Source: Alphaproteobacteria bacterium UBA3760 (GTDB taxonomy: Bacteria > Pseudomonadota > Alphaproteobacteria > Rs-D84). From it: 61,531 nucleotides of DNA. The notes beneath the pieces were generated by a model. The model worked only from the letters and a program-made list of their open reading frames with translations. It ran no database searches and was not told where the DNA came from. A program made the position numbers and the translations under genes. How positions within the stretch are numbered: the first letter of the stretch is position 1; each line of letters begins with the position of its first letter. Of this stretch, positions 33,047-42,110 are shown piece by piece. The stretch covers positions 1 to 61,531 of the forward strand of contig DFGC01000012.1 of the NCBI GenBank assembly GCA_002371155.1, written 5' to 3'.

Positions 33047-35320
33047 TTAGTGTTGCATCACTTCAACATCTGTCGTTGACGCCCACGGCACATCTGGACC
33101 ATACGGCGTAATCGGTGTTGGATCACGTCCATCACGCGTACATGCACCATACGACACCGCAACCGAACGATTTTCTATACATACACTGCCCGACATTTTG
33201 CATGCGCCCCGCACTAATGTTGTCGTGTTGCGACCGGGCTTTTGATAATTAATCTGCACGGCTTTGCAATCTTCGGCTGTGGTATACATGCCACAAGTTG
33301 CAATCCAATCCGCACATGATGTCACCCGGGCGGTTGGCGATATCGAATCTGCCACACGCAAATTCCATTTCACATAGAAATCTTTCAAAGAATCTATAGT
33401 GAACGCCTTGCCGAAACCAACCGTATTCAAACCGTCCCCAACATGGCACGAAATATTATTGCGTTCCACGAATGCGGTAATTGCGGTTGCAACACCACCG
33501 GCACCCAAACCAACCCCGGCACCGACCAACGCCGATTTACCACGATTGGATTTTTGCCCCATCAGTATATCGCCAATGTTGTTATATACCTTGTCTAATT
33601 GCGCAACCTGGGTTTCTGCAGTTGCCTTATCAACGCAATTGGCCGTAACCTCACCATTACACAATACACTATCTACGCGTTCCACATTTTGCAAAGTCGA
33701 AAAACGACAATTTCCTCGAACTGGCACTTCTGTAACTCCGCATTTGGCTTTACACTCATCTATCAGATCTCTAACTGTTGTGTTAGAGATAGATCCGCCA
33801 TCTTTATCAACCAATCCTCGTGTCTCGTTCAACGCAACTTTCTTAGTACCATCACCATTTTCTTGCATCAAAGTTATTTCACCATCAGTTGCATTAAACT
33901 CACCACAGTCTGCACTTGCACTATAGAAAACACCATTATCTTTTAAACGAATCTTACACTCATAAACAGAGCTTGCGGTCCGGGTTCCAGTCGCCGAACA
34001 ATTTGGCAAAGCACTCTTAACATTACGATACTTATCATACAGTTTTAGCAAATCCTCGCACCAGTCTGTATCCACATCAGCCGGATTCAATGGCACAGAT
34101 TTCTTCAAATACGTCGATAAAGTATTATCCAATTTTTTATCTTTGATTCTTTGCCACAATTCTTTGCGCATATCGTCATTATTGCAATCAAATGCACGCG
34201 CATCATGCCCCGCCAACGCACCGATACCGGCGCCAACCAACGCACCACCCGGCAACGCAGTCGCCGCAACGGTGCTGGTATCATTTAACAATGAAAAATC
34301 AAACAAATCTTTGTTGCATGTAAATGTCGAACCGGCATCTTGCCAAACCTCGGCGGCACGGTCATCACCCAATGCACCAAACAACCAATTATTTGTAATC
34401 AGTTTATCTTTGTTATATGCCGCAACACGAACCTTGCACACTGCGTTCGTTGCATCCCAACGCGCATAGTGTCCGCGTTCACCATCAACACCCGACACAT
34501 TTCCATTGGCAGTATTATTCACCATTGGACCTTGGGGTTGATTTTTCGACAACGAACCATTCATTTGTTCATTGTATGCGCCAACCTTGTCATTATATTC
34601 ACTTGTCACGCCACCATTTGTCGCAACCGCCGCAAACGAACGACCATATGTGTTTTTATCTAACAATTCACATACATTTTCCGCCTGGTTCGGGGTCAGA
34701 CCCGTTCTGCGCAAAACAAAGTTATAATATTCCGGTTGAACAATTCTGGAATTGAAATCCAACCAAACATCCACAGACGAATCGTAAATACTGCGACAAT
34801 CGACACGAACCTCACGAATACATTTGTCAACCTCGGACGCACAAATGCCCATGCCGTTTATTATCGAATTACGCAAATCTTCATTAAACAAATCATTTAA
34901 TCCATGCGGCAAAACACCACTTTGTACACAATTCAATACCGATTGCATACAATCATCAACGGTAAAGGATGAATTACGCACACCGCCATCCGGGCAATCG
35001 CCATTACCCGGATTATCTGGATTATCCGGGTTGTTCGGATTGTTCGGATTATTCGGGTTGTTCGGATTATTCGGATTGTTCGGATTATTTGGCGTTGGAA
35101 CATCCGGTATTGCCGAACCATTACCACCCGTTGTCGTAACACCTGACACCGCATGTGTCCCAATTGTATTGATTGACATCGTTGGCATTGTCGGCATACG
35201 CGTCCGCCCAGAATTAGAAGTTGCCACAACCGAACGCGACGCGGCATACGCGCCACTGACACAGACAATCGCCGTCATCCCAGCGATACAAGACCATAAC
35301 AATTTAGACGTTTTTTGCAT
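33047..35320 (-). CDS. Exported cysteine-rich protein with NNP repeats and two glycine zippers
   Basis: 757 residues; the ATG follows GGGAGA at 9 bp. A signal peptide ends near SGAYA. A (Asn-Asn-Pro)n / Asn-Pro-Asp linker lies ~75-105, then heptad-spaced cysteines (DDCMQSVLNC, GICASEVDKC). Two glycine-zipper segments occur: GGALVGAGIGALAGHD mid-protein and LVGAGVGLGAGGVATAI in the C-terminal half. The latter is followed by ISCHVGDGLNTVGFGKAF, which parallels CRVGGRRYRF in the 13-18 kb paralogues. It ends EVMQH. The gene sits in a row of related exported genes. Envelope location inferred, function unknown. Confidence 0.75.
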   Translation of the reverse strand: MQKTSKLLWSCIAGMTAIVCVSGAYAASRSVVATSNSGRTRMPTMPTMSINTIGTHAVSGVTTTGGNGSAIPDVPTPNNPNNPNNPNNPNNPNNPNNPDNPDNPGNGDCPDGGVRNSSFTVDDCMQSVLNCVQSGVLPHGLNDLFNEDLRNSIINGMGICASEVDKCIREVRVDCRSIYDSSVDVWLDFNSRIVQPEYYNFVLRRTGLTPNQAENVCELLDKNTYGRSFAAVATNGGVTSEYNDKVGAYNEQMNGSLSKNQPQGPMVNNTANGNVSGVDGERGHYARWDATNAVCKVRVAAYNKDKLITNNWLFGALGDDRAAEVWQDAGSTFTCNKDLFDFSLLNDTSTVAATALPGGALVGAGIGALAGHDARAFDCNNDDMRKELWQRIKDKKLDNTLSTYLKKSVPLNPADVDTDWCEDLLKLYDKYRNVKSALPNCSATGTRTASSVYECKIRLKDNGVFYSASADCGEFNATDGEITLMQENGDGTKKVALNETRGLVDKDGGSISNTTVRDLIDECKAKCGVTEVPVRGNCRFSTLQNVERVDSVLCNGEVTANCVDKATAETQVAQLDKVYNNIGDILMGQKSNRGKSALVGAGVGLGAGGVATAITAFVERNNISCHVGDGLNTVGFGKAFTIDSLKDFYVKWNLRVADSISPTARVTSCADWIATCGMYTTAEDCKAVQINYQKPGRNTTTLVRGACKMSGSVCIENRSVAVSYGACTRDGRDPTPITPYGPDVPWASTTDVEVMQH
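35005..35097 (-). repeat. In-frame short tandem repeat (NNP/NPD codons)
   Basis: A run of 9-bp units alternating GGATTATTC- and GGATTGTTC-like forms on the plus strand (with TCCGG variants at one end), encoding Asn-Asn-Pro and Asp-Asn-Pro. The period is a multiple of three, so copy-number change would alter linker length without frameshift. Confidence 0.85.
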
Positions 35321-35421
35321 AAAACATTCTCCCTTTTTTTGCTATTATATCATAAAAAAGCCCATAAAAAAACCTTTTTTACAATTTTTTCTATAATTTT
35401 ATGCAATTTGATTATTTTTAA

Positions 35422-35449
35422 TTGACAAAAACACAATATTGTCTATAAT
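35422..35449 (+). promoter_or_regulatory. Strong promoter for the gene at 35456, possibly leaderless
   Basis: TTGACA and TATAAT with 16 bp between. The -10 ends 6 bp before the ATG, so transcription should start at or within a base or two of the start codon. Confidence 0.65.
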
Positions 35450-35455
35450 ACAAGC

Positions 35456-36472
35456 ATGTTAAAAGCAACCGATTTTATAAAAAAGTGCAAAATTCCAGCC
35501 ATTTGGACGATTTGTTATATTTTCGTCACCTGGGCAATTTTACGCATTTTATTTAATTTTGAAATGTTCAGTCAAATGGACTGGATACGCATTTCGCACG
35601 CACATTTACGCGGAATCGGCGGTTTAACATTTTGTTTGATAATAATTTCAACAATTCCATTATATATCGCAACAACATCTATTGTTATCAAAACGCAAAA
35701 GCCCCTATTGGCCATACCTGTTCCGCATTTTATATCCAAAATCATGAAAAAATTTTTCCCATCAGAAATGACAACGGACGAAAAAACATCTGACAAAGAT
35801 TCTGAATCCGAATCGCCAACCATAACCCACGATGTTGCAACCGAACAATTCCCGGCGGAAATGCGTGGCGCATTTATTCGTGCCCGCACCCACCCCGACC
35901 GCATAAACGCACCAATCTGCACGGTATGCACAACCACACCAAATGTATATCCCGACACGCCATCCGCCCCACAATCATTTAATGATGATGTTCCAATTCC
36001 ATCTGACTTTGATTTTGATGACGCACAACCTGCGCCCGCCGCACCCGTATTCCAAGATATAAATTTTTATAACGACGATGACAACACCGATACAGAAAAC
36101 AACGATAACACACAAACGAACACAACAAACTTTATTCAATCGGACACCGATTACGACCCGACCGAAATAATTGAGCATTTTGCAAAAACGAATCGGCAAT
36201 TTGATATTTTACCAAACGGAATTATATTAACAAATGATGCCGCAATCGCTGTTCACACCGATTCGGATTTTTGGATTATGGACGACCCGATATGGTTTGC
36301 ATCCGGCAAAACCCGCGAATCACCATTGAACGATTTACGCAATATTGCAACCGAACGCGGATTGCGTGCTGTTTTTTACCTGGGCGCAGACAACATTATG
36401 AACGCACCCGCCAAAATCCAAGAATGGGAACAAAACGGAATCCATGTTGTAAAAAAATTATCCGATTTATAA
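35456..36472 (+). CDS. Membrane protein with acidic linker, unknown
   Basis: 338 residues with two N-terminal transmembrane helices (~15-33 and ~52-78, FCLIIISTIPLYIATTSIV). A long acidic, Asp/Asn/Thr/Pro-rich linker (~105-230) follows, then a folded C-terminal domain (IIEHFAKTNRQFDILPNG to HVVKKLSDL) that by pattern might be nuclease-like (NERD-like), but no catalytic motif is certain. No ribosome-binding site precedes the ATG, in line with a leaderless transcript. A nested terminator follows. Confidence 0.62.
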   Translation: MLKATDFIKKCKIPAIWTICYIFVTWAILRILFNFEMFSQMDWIRISHAHLRGIGGLTFCLIIISTIPLYIATTSIVIKTQKPLLAIPVPHFISKIMKKFFPSEMTTDEKTSDKDSESESPTITHDVATEQFPAEMRGAFIRARTHPDRINAPICTVCTTTPNVYPDTPSAPQSFNDDVPIPSDFDFDDAQPAPAAPVFQDINFYNDDDNTDTENNDNTQTNTTNFIQSDTDYDPTEIIEHFAKTNRQFDILPNGIILTNDAAIAVHTDSDFWIMDDPIWFASGKTRESPLNDLRNIATERGLRAVFYLGADNIMNAPAKIQEWEQNGIHVVKKLSDL

Positions 36473-36477
36473 TAAAA

Positions 36478-36540
36478 AAACACCGCCAAAAAAACCCACG
36501 AAAATCTTTTAAATTTTCGTGGGGATAACCTGGGCGGTGC
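36478..36540. terminator. Nested hairpin terminator
   Basis: Inner stem CCACGAAAAT / ATTTTCGTGG, enclosed by outer CACCGCC / GGCGGTG. It lies between two convergent genes and ends at the stop of the 928-residue gene. Confidence 0.65.
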
Positions 36541-36542
36541 GT

Positions 36543-39329
36543 TTACATTGGTATATCTTGACTGGTAATCACCGGTTGCGCCATACGCGTGCATACATTT
36601 CCAGTATAATTTTTCACGACACCACCGCCACTGTGTCCACCAATACCAATAAACCAATTAGACCCGCCAAATCCGATACCACCACTGCTGCCATTTTCAT
36701 CGACCGTGTTATAAACATCTTTCATATTTTCACACATAGTTGTATAACTGGTCAATTTACAGGTATCCGTATCCGATGAATAGACCGCATTCATAACAAT
36801 TTTACCAATCATATTGCCAAATGTATCCACCTGAACAAATTCACCGCGTCCAGATTTTTGTTGATTTAACAATTCGTTCATCGTCATTCCGTCAATAACC
36901 AACCGTACATCATATACACCGGGGCGCGCCTTGGATTCACGCAAACCCGCAAAATTATTGCTAACAATTTCTTTGGGCGTCACAGTCAGCCCAGACATTT
37001 TTTTCAGGTTTTGCAACACTGACCCAATTGTCGGTGCCTCGACGAACACATCTGATTTTCCATTATCTACATCGGGCACATCGGTTGCCATCGCCGCACA
37101 CAATGCCGCCTTGATTTCATCGCTTTGTTGTTCCAACGCCCCAGCAACCAATTCATTGTATTTTTTAGAATAATTTTCTGTTGCCTTGTCTAAACCGGCA
37201 TTTACAATTGACATTATCGCAGAATCCAACAAATGCGGATATCGCGCTGTGTCGCGGGTTTCGGAACGTTTGCTGTTTGAACCACGAATTTGCGTCATAT
37301 CGCGCCCGTTCACGCACATACTGATTTTCGGGTCAGATGTCAACAACGCAATCTTTTGATTTATTTTATTTTGTGTCGATTGCAATGTCGATAACACGCG
37401 TCCCTTTATTACAGAAGTCCCATCAACATTTTGTATGTTGTCCGAATAATTTTCGATATCCAATTCATATTTACCAAATTTAACATCATCAGATGTACTG
37501 GTCGTTTCTTTGATTTTAACATTCCCAAAGGTCACCAAACCTTCGATAACAAAACTGCCATCACGCGCCTTGTAACTGGTTAAACTGTCCGCACCCATGG
37601 TTGTGTCATTATCAAATGCCGCACATGCAATATCATCACCACATATTTCGATATACTTTGCATTTACCGCATTTTGACAATTCGTCAGCAAAGAATTATC
37701 TATATCCAAATAAACACCTTGGACAATATTATCGATAACATCCCATGTGGCATCTTGTCCATTTTCTTGGCACGCAATCAGTTTTGCCAACGGACACATA
37801 TCACGAATTGATTGCAAATCCAACCCGACACATTTCGAATAATCAGACCCGCATCGGTCTTCATCGGTCAAACAATTTTTAACCTCGGTCGTGCACGCGT
37901 CAACCCGCATAGATGCCAATCGCGCATAAACATAATCCAAAATTTTTGGTTCGGCGGCAATACACGGTTCAATTTGCACACTGCATAACGCCCGCATAGT
38001 TTCCGGACGCGACAAACACATATCATACGAACCGTCCGGATTACTCGGGTCAATATTATCTTTACACGCGGTCTGGAAACACGATGAAATATCACTGATA
38101 CAATTCATACGCAAATTCGATTCTGCAATCAGTTCCGCAGATTTAATTTCCGGCGCGGCTTCAACCAAGAATGTATCCCACACTTTATCTTTGACGGCAA
38201 CACATTGCTTGGTCACACTTTCGCACATTGTTTTCTTGGCCATCAACACATCGTATGTCCCCGCCGCAATAGAAATATTTGTCGCACCGGTTTTAACTGT
38301 TTTATTTTTCTTGTTTGATTGTAAATTTTGCATTGCAACCGATGACGCACATTTGGAAAAATCATCACCACACCCCGCGGTTGTCTGCATACATTGCTTG
38401 AACCGAATCGTGCATTGCCCCAAATCGTATTTATTAGCATTTTGATATTGCTCCAACGCAGCATCACGCATGGCGGTCTGCGCCGTTTGCAATTTTTTCA
38501 TCGAAGAATTTCTTTGTTGTTTCAAACTGTTTTCATATGCCGTGCAATCAGATTTTATTTGTTGCGCATACATCAATTTCAACATAGACATACTGGCACG
38601 ACATCCCGGAATTTGCGCCGCACACATTGATGACGCCGATGAATACAACGCATCACCCGTTTTGTTTGATATACTATCTTCGGCCGCAAAATCATCTATA
38701 TCTTCATAAACATCATTCCACGCATCCAAATCCAGATTCAGGCTGCGCGTGCGTTTGGCATTACTGGTTGCCGATTGCGCCGCCGCATTTGCCGCACTGT
38801 CCACCATTTTTTGCACTGCATCCGCGTCCGCACCCATATTTATGCGGTCAACCCCCATCGTCGCCATAGCATAACTTTGTTCGTCCAATTTTTGGATTTC
38901 TTCCAACACAGTATCCAATTCCATATGCCGATTACTGCATAAACAACGCCCACCATTGACATTATCCAACATACAAAAAGAATCCATACATCCAAAATAT
39001 TTTGTTCTGCACTCTTCACTGACGATTGTGTTTGTTGTGGCACCGGCAATTTGTGTTCCACTTGATATAACTTTCTTGGTCGTTGCCGCACGCGCCGAAA
39101 CCGCCCCAGATTTTTGTGAACCCAACCCCGTGTTTGTTGCCACCGTCCCAGACCGCCGAACCGCCAAACGCGCAGGCATCGCCAACCCGCCCGACGAAGT
39201 GTTCGCCACATCTGTTGAATTCGTTGTGGCCGGCACACGACGCAATGTCGTCGAACTGCGAACCGCCGCATCCGCCCCAAAACCCACAAAACAACAAAAT
39301 AAAAGATTCAGCGCAATCAGTTTTTTCAT
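36543..39329 (-). CDS. Large exported heptad-cysteine protein (928 residues)
   Basis: A signal peptide (MKKLIALNLLFCCFVGFGADA) is followed by a Thr/Ser/Ala-rich stretch. Cysteine-hairpin motifs with six-residue spacing recur at least four times: ~107-119 (CRTKYFGCMDSFC), ~305-335 (ending CGDDFSKC), ~407-425 (CISDISSCFQTAC) and ~478-502 (ending CGSDYSKC). The central region is predicted helical and the C-terminal half is mixed, ending with a Gly-rich stretch (GIGFGGSNWFIGIGG). No known family. Shared motifs tie it to the proteins at 29852, 30704 and 33047. Possibly a periplasmic scaffold of disulfide-stapled helical hairpins (inference). Confidence 0.75.
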   Translation of the reverse strand: MKKLIALNLLFCCFVGFGADAAVRSSTTLRRVPATTNSTDVANTSSGGLAMPARLAVRRSGTVATNTGLGSQKSGAVSARAATTKKVISSGTQIAGATTNTIVSEECRTKYFGCMDSFCMLDNVNGGRCLCSNRHMELDTVLEEIQKLDEQSYAMATMGVDRINMGADADAVQKMVDSAANAAAQSATSNAKRTRSLNLDLDAWNDVYEDIDDFAAEDSISNKTGDALYSSASSMCAAQIPGCRASMSMLKLMYAQQIKSDCTAYENSLKQQRNSSMKKLQTAQTAMRDAALEQYQNANKYDLGQCTIRFKQCMQTTAGCGDDFSKCASSVAMQNLQSNKKNKTVKTGATNISIAAGTYDVLMAKKTMCESVTKQCVAVKDKVWDTFLVEAAPEIKSAELIAESNLRMNCISDISSCFQTACKDNIDPSNPDGSYDMCLSRPETMRALCSVQIEPCIAAEPKILDYVYARLASMRVDACTTEVKNCLTDEDRCGSDYSKCVGLDLQSIRDMCPLAKLIACQENGQDATWDVIDNIVQGVYLDIDNSLLTNCQNAVNAKYIEICGDDIACAAFDNDTTMGADSLTSYKARDGSFVIEGLVTFGNVKIKETTSTSDDVKFGKYELDIENYSDNIQNVDGTSVIKGRVLSTLQSTQNKINQKIALLTSDPKISMCVNGRDMTQIRGSNSKRSETRDTARYPHLLDSAIMSIVNAGLDKATENYSKKYNELVAGALEQQSDEIKAALCAAMATDVPDVDNGKSDVFVEAPTIGSVLQNLKKMSGLTVTPKEIVSNNFAGLRESKARPGVYDVRLVIDGMTMNELLNQQKSGRGEFVQVDTFGNMIGKIVMNAVYSSDTDTCKLTSYTTMCENMKDVYNTVDENGSSGGIGFGGSNWFIGIGGHSGGGVVKNYTGNVCTRMAQPVITSQDIPM

Positions 39330-39398
39330 AAAAAAATCTCCTACAACTATCCCCTATATTTTATCATAAAAACCCACATTCACCAAACATTTTATAAA

Positions 39399-39431
39399 CA
39401 AAAAACCTGCAAAAAATTGCAGGTTTTTATC
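39399..39431 (-). terminator. Terminator at the end of the rpoA-rplQ unit
   Basis: On the minus strand AAAACCTGCAA, loop, TTGCAGGTTTTTTG, about 25 bp beyond the rplQ stop. Confidence 0.85.
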
Positions 39432-39453
39432 TTAAGTATCAAAACCAAATTCA

Positions 39454-40026
39454 TTATTTGCCTGTCGCGCGACGTTTAACCGCAACAGTTTTTTTCGCCG
39501 CCGTCGCTTTGGCCTTTGGCGCATCTTTTTCGGCTTTTACTGTTGTTTTTTTCGCCGCGGATTTTGGTGCTTTGGCTTCGGCATCCGCCGGTGTTGCTTC
39601 TTTTTCAACCGCCGCATTGCTTTCAGTCGCCGCCGGTTTCACAACAGATTTTTTCGCGTTAACATCACGGTCAACCAATTCAATAATTGCCATAGGTGCC
39701 GCATCACCATAACGGAACCCGGCCTTTAATACACGGGTATAACCGCCCGGACGTTTTGCATAACGCACGCCCAACACAGCAAACAATTTTTTAACTGTTT
39801 TATCCGCACCATTGCCCAATTCAGAGGCAATTAAACGACGATTCGCCACAGAATCAACCTTGGCACGTGTAATCAATTTTTCAACAACACGACGCAAATC
39901 TTTTGCCTTGGGTAATGTTGTTTTAATTTGTTCACGTTCAATTAAATTTTTCGCCAAGCCAATCATCAAAGCCTTGCGTGCATTTGTATCGCGATTAAAA
40001 GTGCGACCTGATTTCATGTGTCTCAT
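39454..40026 (-). CDS. rplQ: 50S ribosomal protein L17 with Lys/Ala-rich tail
   Basis: 190 residues. The first ~120 are standard L17 (MRHMKSGRTFNRDTNARKAL, then RPGGYTRVLK). The last ~70 residues are a low-complexity Ala/Lys/Thr tail (KTTVKAEKDAPKAKATAAKK) similar in style to the L28 tail at 25.3 kb. The ATG follows AAAAGGAGTAATCA. L17 sits near the tunnel exit; the tail's role is unknown. Confidence 0.96.
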   Translation of the reverse strand: MRHMKSGRTFNRDTNARKALMIGLAKNLIEREQIKTTLPKAKDLRRVVEKLITRAKVDSVANRRLIASELGNGADKTVKKLFAVLGVRYAKRPGGYTRVLKAGFRYGDAAPMAIIELVDRDVNAKKSVVKPAATESNAAVEKEATPADAEAKAPKSAAKKTTVKAEKDAPKAKATAAKKTVAVKRRATGK

Positions 40027-40150
40027 TGATTACTCCTTTTTGTTTCTGCCCCAGATTCCTGGGGATTTATCGACACACCATAACCTGGTATTTCTATCAG
40101 TATTATGGGACTTTTACCAAACTTTCCCTATTATTCCAGAAAATTCACCA

Positions 40151-40300
40151 TTTTCAAGAAAATAATTTATGTGGGGGAATCGCAACAAGTCCCCACACAA
40201 ATTTTCAAGAAAATAAATTATGTGCGGGAATTGGAAGCGATTGGCGGTTCGCAGTGTAGTTGACCTACATAAGAACCGGCAATCGCGACAAGTCCCCACA
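40151..40300. repeat. Hairpin repeat locus between rpoA and rplQ
   Basis: Two direct copies of a flank (TTTTCAAGAAAATAA...ATGTG) start at 40151 and 40202. The first copy lacks the hairpin (AATCGC directly joined to AACAAGTCCCC). The second carries a hairpin with stem GCGATTGGCGGTTC / GAACCGGCAATCGC (40237-40250, 40273-40286; one mismatch) and loop GCAGTGTAGTTGACCTACAT. That hairpin is nearly the same as unit 2 of the 24.5 kb array, but the flanks differ. No gene is seen between 40027 and 40309. Confidence 0.8.
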
Positions 40301-40309
40301 GAATTTATT

Positions 40310-41338
40310 TTATTTGTAGGGGTCTTCGTATTTCTTGGCCAACTCCGCAATATTTTCTGGTGGCCAACCCGGGACTTCCATACCCAATCCCAATCCCATG
40401 GCCTCTAATTGGATTTTGATTTCATTCAAAGATTTACGGCCAAAGTTTGGTGTTTTCAACATATCGGCCTCGGTCTTTTGAACCAATTCACCCAACCAAT
40501 TGATTTTATCGTTTTTCAAGCAATTATTTGCACGAACCGACAATTCCAATTCATCAACATGCTTCAACAATTTCGGATCAAATGGCAAAGCATCTTTGAC
40601 CTTGTCATCTTCCGCCGGCGCACTGATTTGTGCCGGGTCATCAAAATTGATAAATACAGATAATTGGTCCGTCAAAATGCGCGCTGCAAACGCGATTGCA
40701 TCTTCTGGGGACACAGAACCATTTGTTTTCACCGTCAATTCCAATTTATCATAATCGGTTGATTGACCGACACGCGTTTGTGAAACCGCCGAAGAAACAT
40801 TCAAAATCGGCGAAAAAATAGAATCAACCGGAATAACACCCAATGGCAAATCAACATCATGGGCATTTGCCGCGACATAACCACGTCCCGAATCCAATGT
40901 GATTTCCATATCAAATGTTGCATCTTTATCCAAAGTGCAAATTTCGGCATCTTTATTCATAACATCAACACCCGCAGATGTTTCAATCATACCCGCCGTC
41001 ACAACAACCGGACCACGCGCCTTGATTGTTGCCTTGTGCTGACCCTCGGCATTTGCCTTGAAATAAACACCCTTTAAATTCAATATAATATCAGAAATAT
41101 CTTCACGAACACCGGGCAAAGTGCTGAATTCATGTTGCACACCATCAATTTTTACATATACCGGCGCACACCCCTGTAATGAAGACAACAGAACACGACG
41201 CAACGCCGTTCCCAATGTCAAACCAAAACCCTTTTCCAGCGGTTCAACAATTAATGTTCCAATATTAGGATTTTTTTCATCAACTTTGATGTCCATTCTT
41301 TTTGGCTTAATCAAAGTCATCCAATTTTTTTCAATCAT
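40310..41338 (-). CDS. rpoA: RNA polymerase subunit alpha
   Basis: 342 residues from the ATG at 41338, 5 bp after GGAG; a GTG two codons earlier is less well spaced. The N-terminal dimerisation domain (LEKGFGLTLGTALRRVLLSS) and C-terminal domain (ELSVRANNCLKN ... LLKTPNFGRKSLNEI-type helix) are both complete. Alpha nucleates RNA polymerase assembly and contacts activators and UP elements. A terminator and an exported-protein gene separate it from rpsK, so it likely has its own promoter in the 41339-41465 gap, where I could not pick a convincing one. Confidence 0.97.
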   Translation of the reverse strand: MIEKNWMTLIKPKRMDIKVDEKNPNIGTLIVEPLEKGFGLTLGTALRRVLLSSLQGCAPVYVKIDGVQHEFSTLPGVREDISDIILNLKGVYFKANAEGQHKATIKARGPVVVTAGMIETSAGVDVMNKDAEICTLDKDATFDMEITLDSGRGYVAANAHDVDLPLGVIPVDSIFSPILNVSSAVSQTRVGQSTDYDKLELTVKTNGSVSPEDAIAFAARILTDQLSVFINFDDPAQISAPAEDDKVKDALPFDPKLLKHVDELELSVRANNCLKNDKINWLGELVQKTEADMLKTPNFGRKSLNEIKIQLEAMGLGLGMEVPGWPPENIAELAKKYEDPYK

Positions 41339-41465
41339 ATTCACTCCATTCGGCTTAGTTTATTATTTTCGCCAATCGGCACGCATTAAAAAAATCTTTA
41401 ACGCATGCGCCAATTCTATACCGCGATTTTACAAAAGTCAACAAAAACAAGCATTCACAAACAAT

Positions 41466-41492
41466 AAAAAACGGCAAAATTTGCCGTTAAAT
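41466..41492 (-). terminator. Terminator between the inserted gene and rpoA
   Basis: On the minus strand AACGGCAAA / TTTGCCGTT followed by TTTTTATTG, starting ~10 bp past the stop of the gene at 41501. Confidence 0.8.
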
Positions 41493-41500
41493 AAAAAAAA

Positions 41501-41968
41501 CTAACTACCCGATGCAACGCCACCAACAATTTTCACCCATTGCTTAGTACCATTTGCACCAGTTCCCTTTATATAACCACACGCCGAAACATTATACCCA
41601 TTAACGTTCGTGGTATCACAAGCACTCCCTGGTTTTGCCAAACGATCTCCCAAACCAGTAACCGCCGTTCCATTGGCGGTAACAACATTCTGTTGCGTAT
41701 CTGCCCTAGTTTTCAACGCATTAACATCAGAATAAACCGCATTAACCTTGGTACCAACATATTTTGTTGTTGCAACCTTGACAACATCATCTTTGACACT
41801 TTTCTGTGCCGCGGTTGTCGGCTTTCCCGAAACAAATTCAGGATACGCAGGACTAGGACTATCACTTGGGAAACTAAAACCACTATCCGTCACAACCGGT
41901 TGTGCCGCATTTGCCACACCAATCATAAACAGCCCAAAAATCGCCGAAAAAAACAGTATTTTTTTCAT
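41501..41968 (-). CDS. Small exported protein inserted in the alpha operon
   Basis: 155 residues with a clear signal peptide (MKKILFFSAIFGLFMIGVANA). The mature part contains VATTKYVGTKVNAVYSDVN, a helical Gln/Thr region, two Cys, and ends GTKQWVKIVGGVASGS. The order ATTKY, helical stretch, Cys, Cys, GTxxW parallels the module in the two window-end proteins (ATTKY ... GTPHWY), so it may be a minimal member of that family. It has AGGAG before the ATG and is flanked by terminators on both sides, so it seems to be independently expressed. Function unknown. Confidence 0.7.
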   Translation of the reverse strand: MKKILFFSAIFGLFMIGVANAAQPVVTDSGFSFPSDSPSPAYPEFVSGKPTTAAQKSVKDDVVKVATTKYVGTKVNAVYSDVNALKTRADTQQNVVTANGTAVTGLGDRLAKPGSACDTTNVNGYNVSACGYIKGTGANGTKQWVKIVGGVASGS

Positions 41969-42110
41969 AATTTCTCCTAAAAAATCTTCCCTTTAGATAA
42001 AGTCTAGCAAAAATACAAATTTCAACGCAAGCAAAAAACGCAATACATATATTTTTTTATTTTTCCCCAGATTTTTGCACCATACACCGACACAACCGAT
42101 TCGTTTTGTT

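Noticed and set aside
34824..35396. Plus-strand frame with a GLFGLFGLFG repeat
   Set aside because: It is the complement of the NNP repeat in the exported gene on the minus strand and has no signal or ribosome-binding site.
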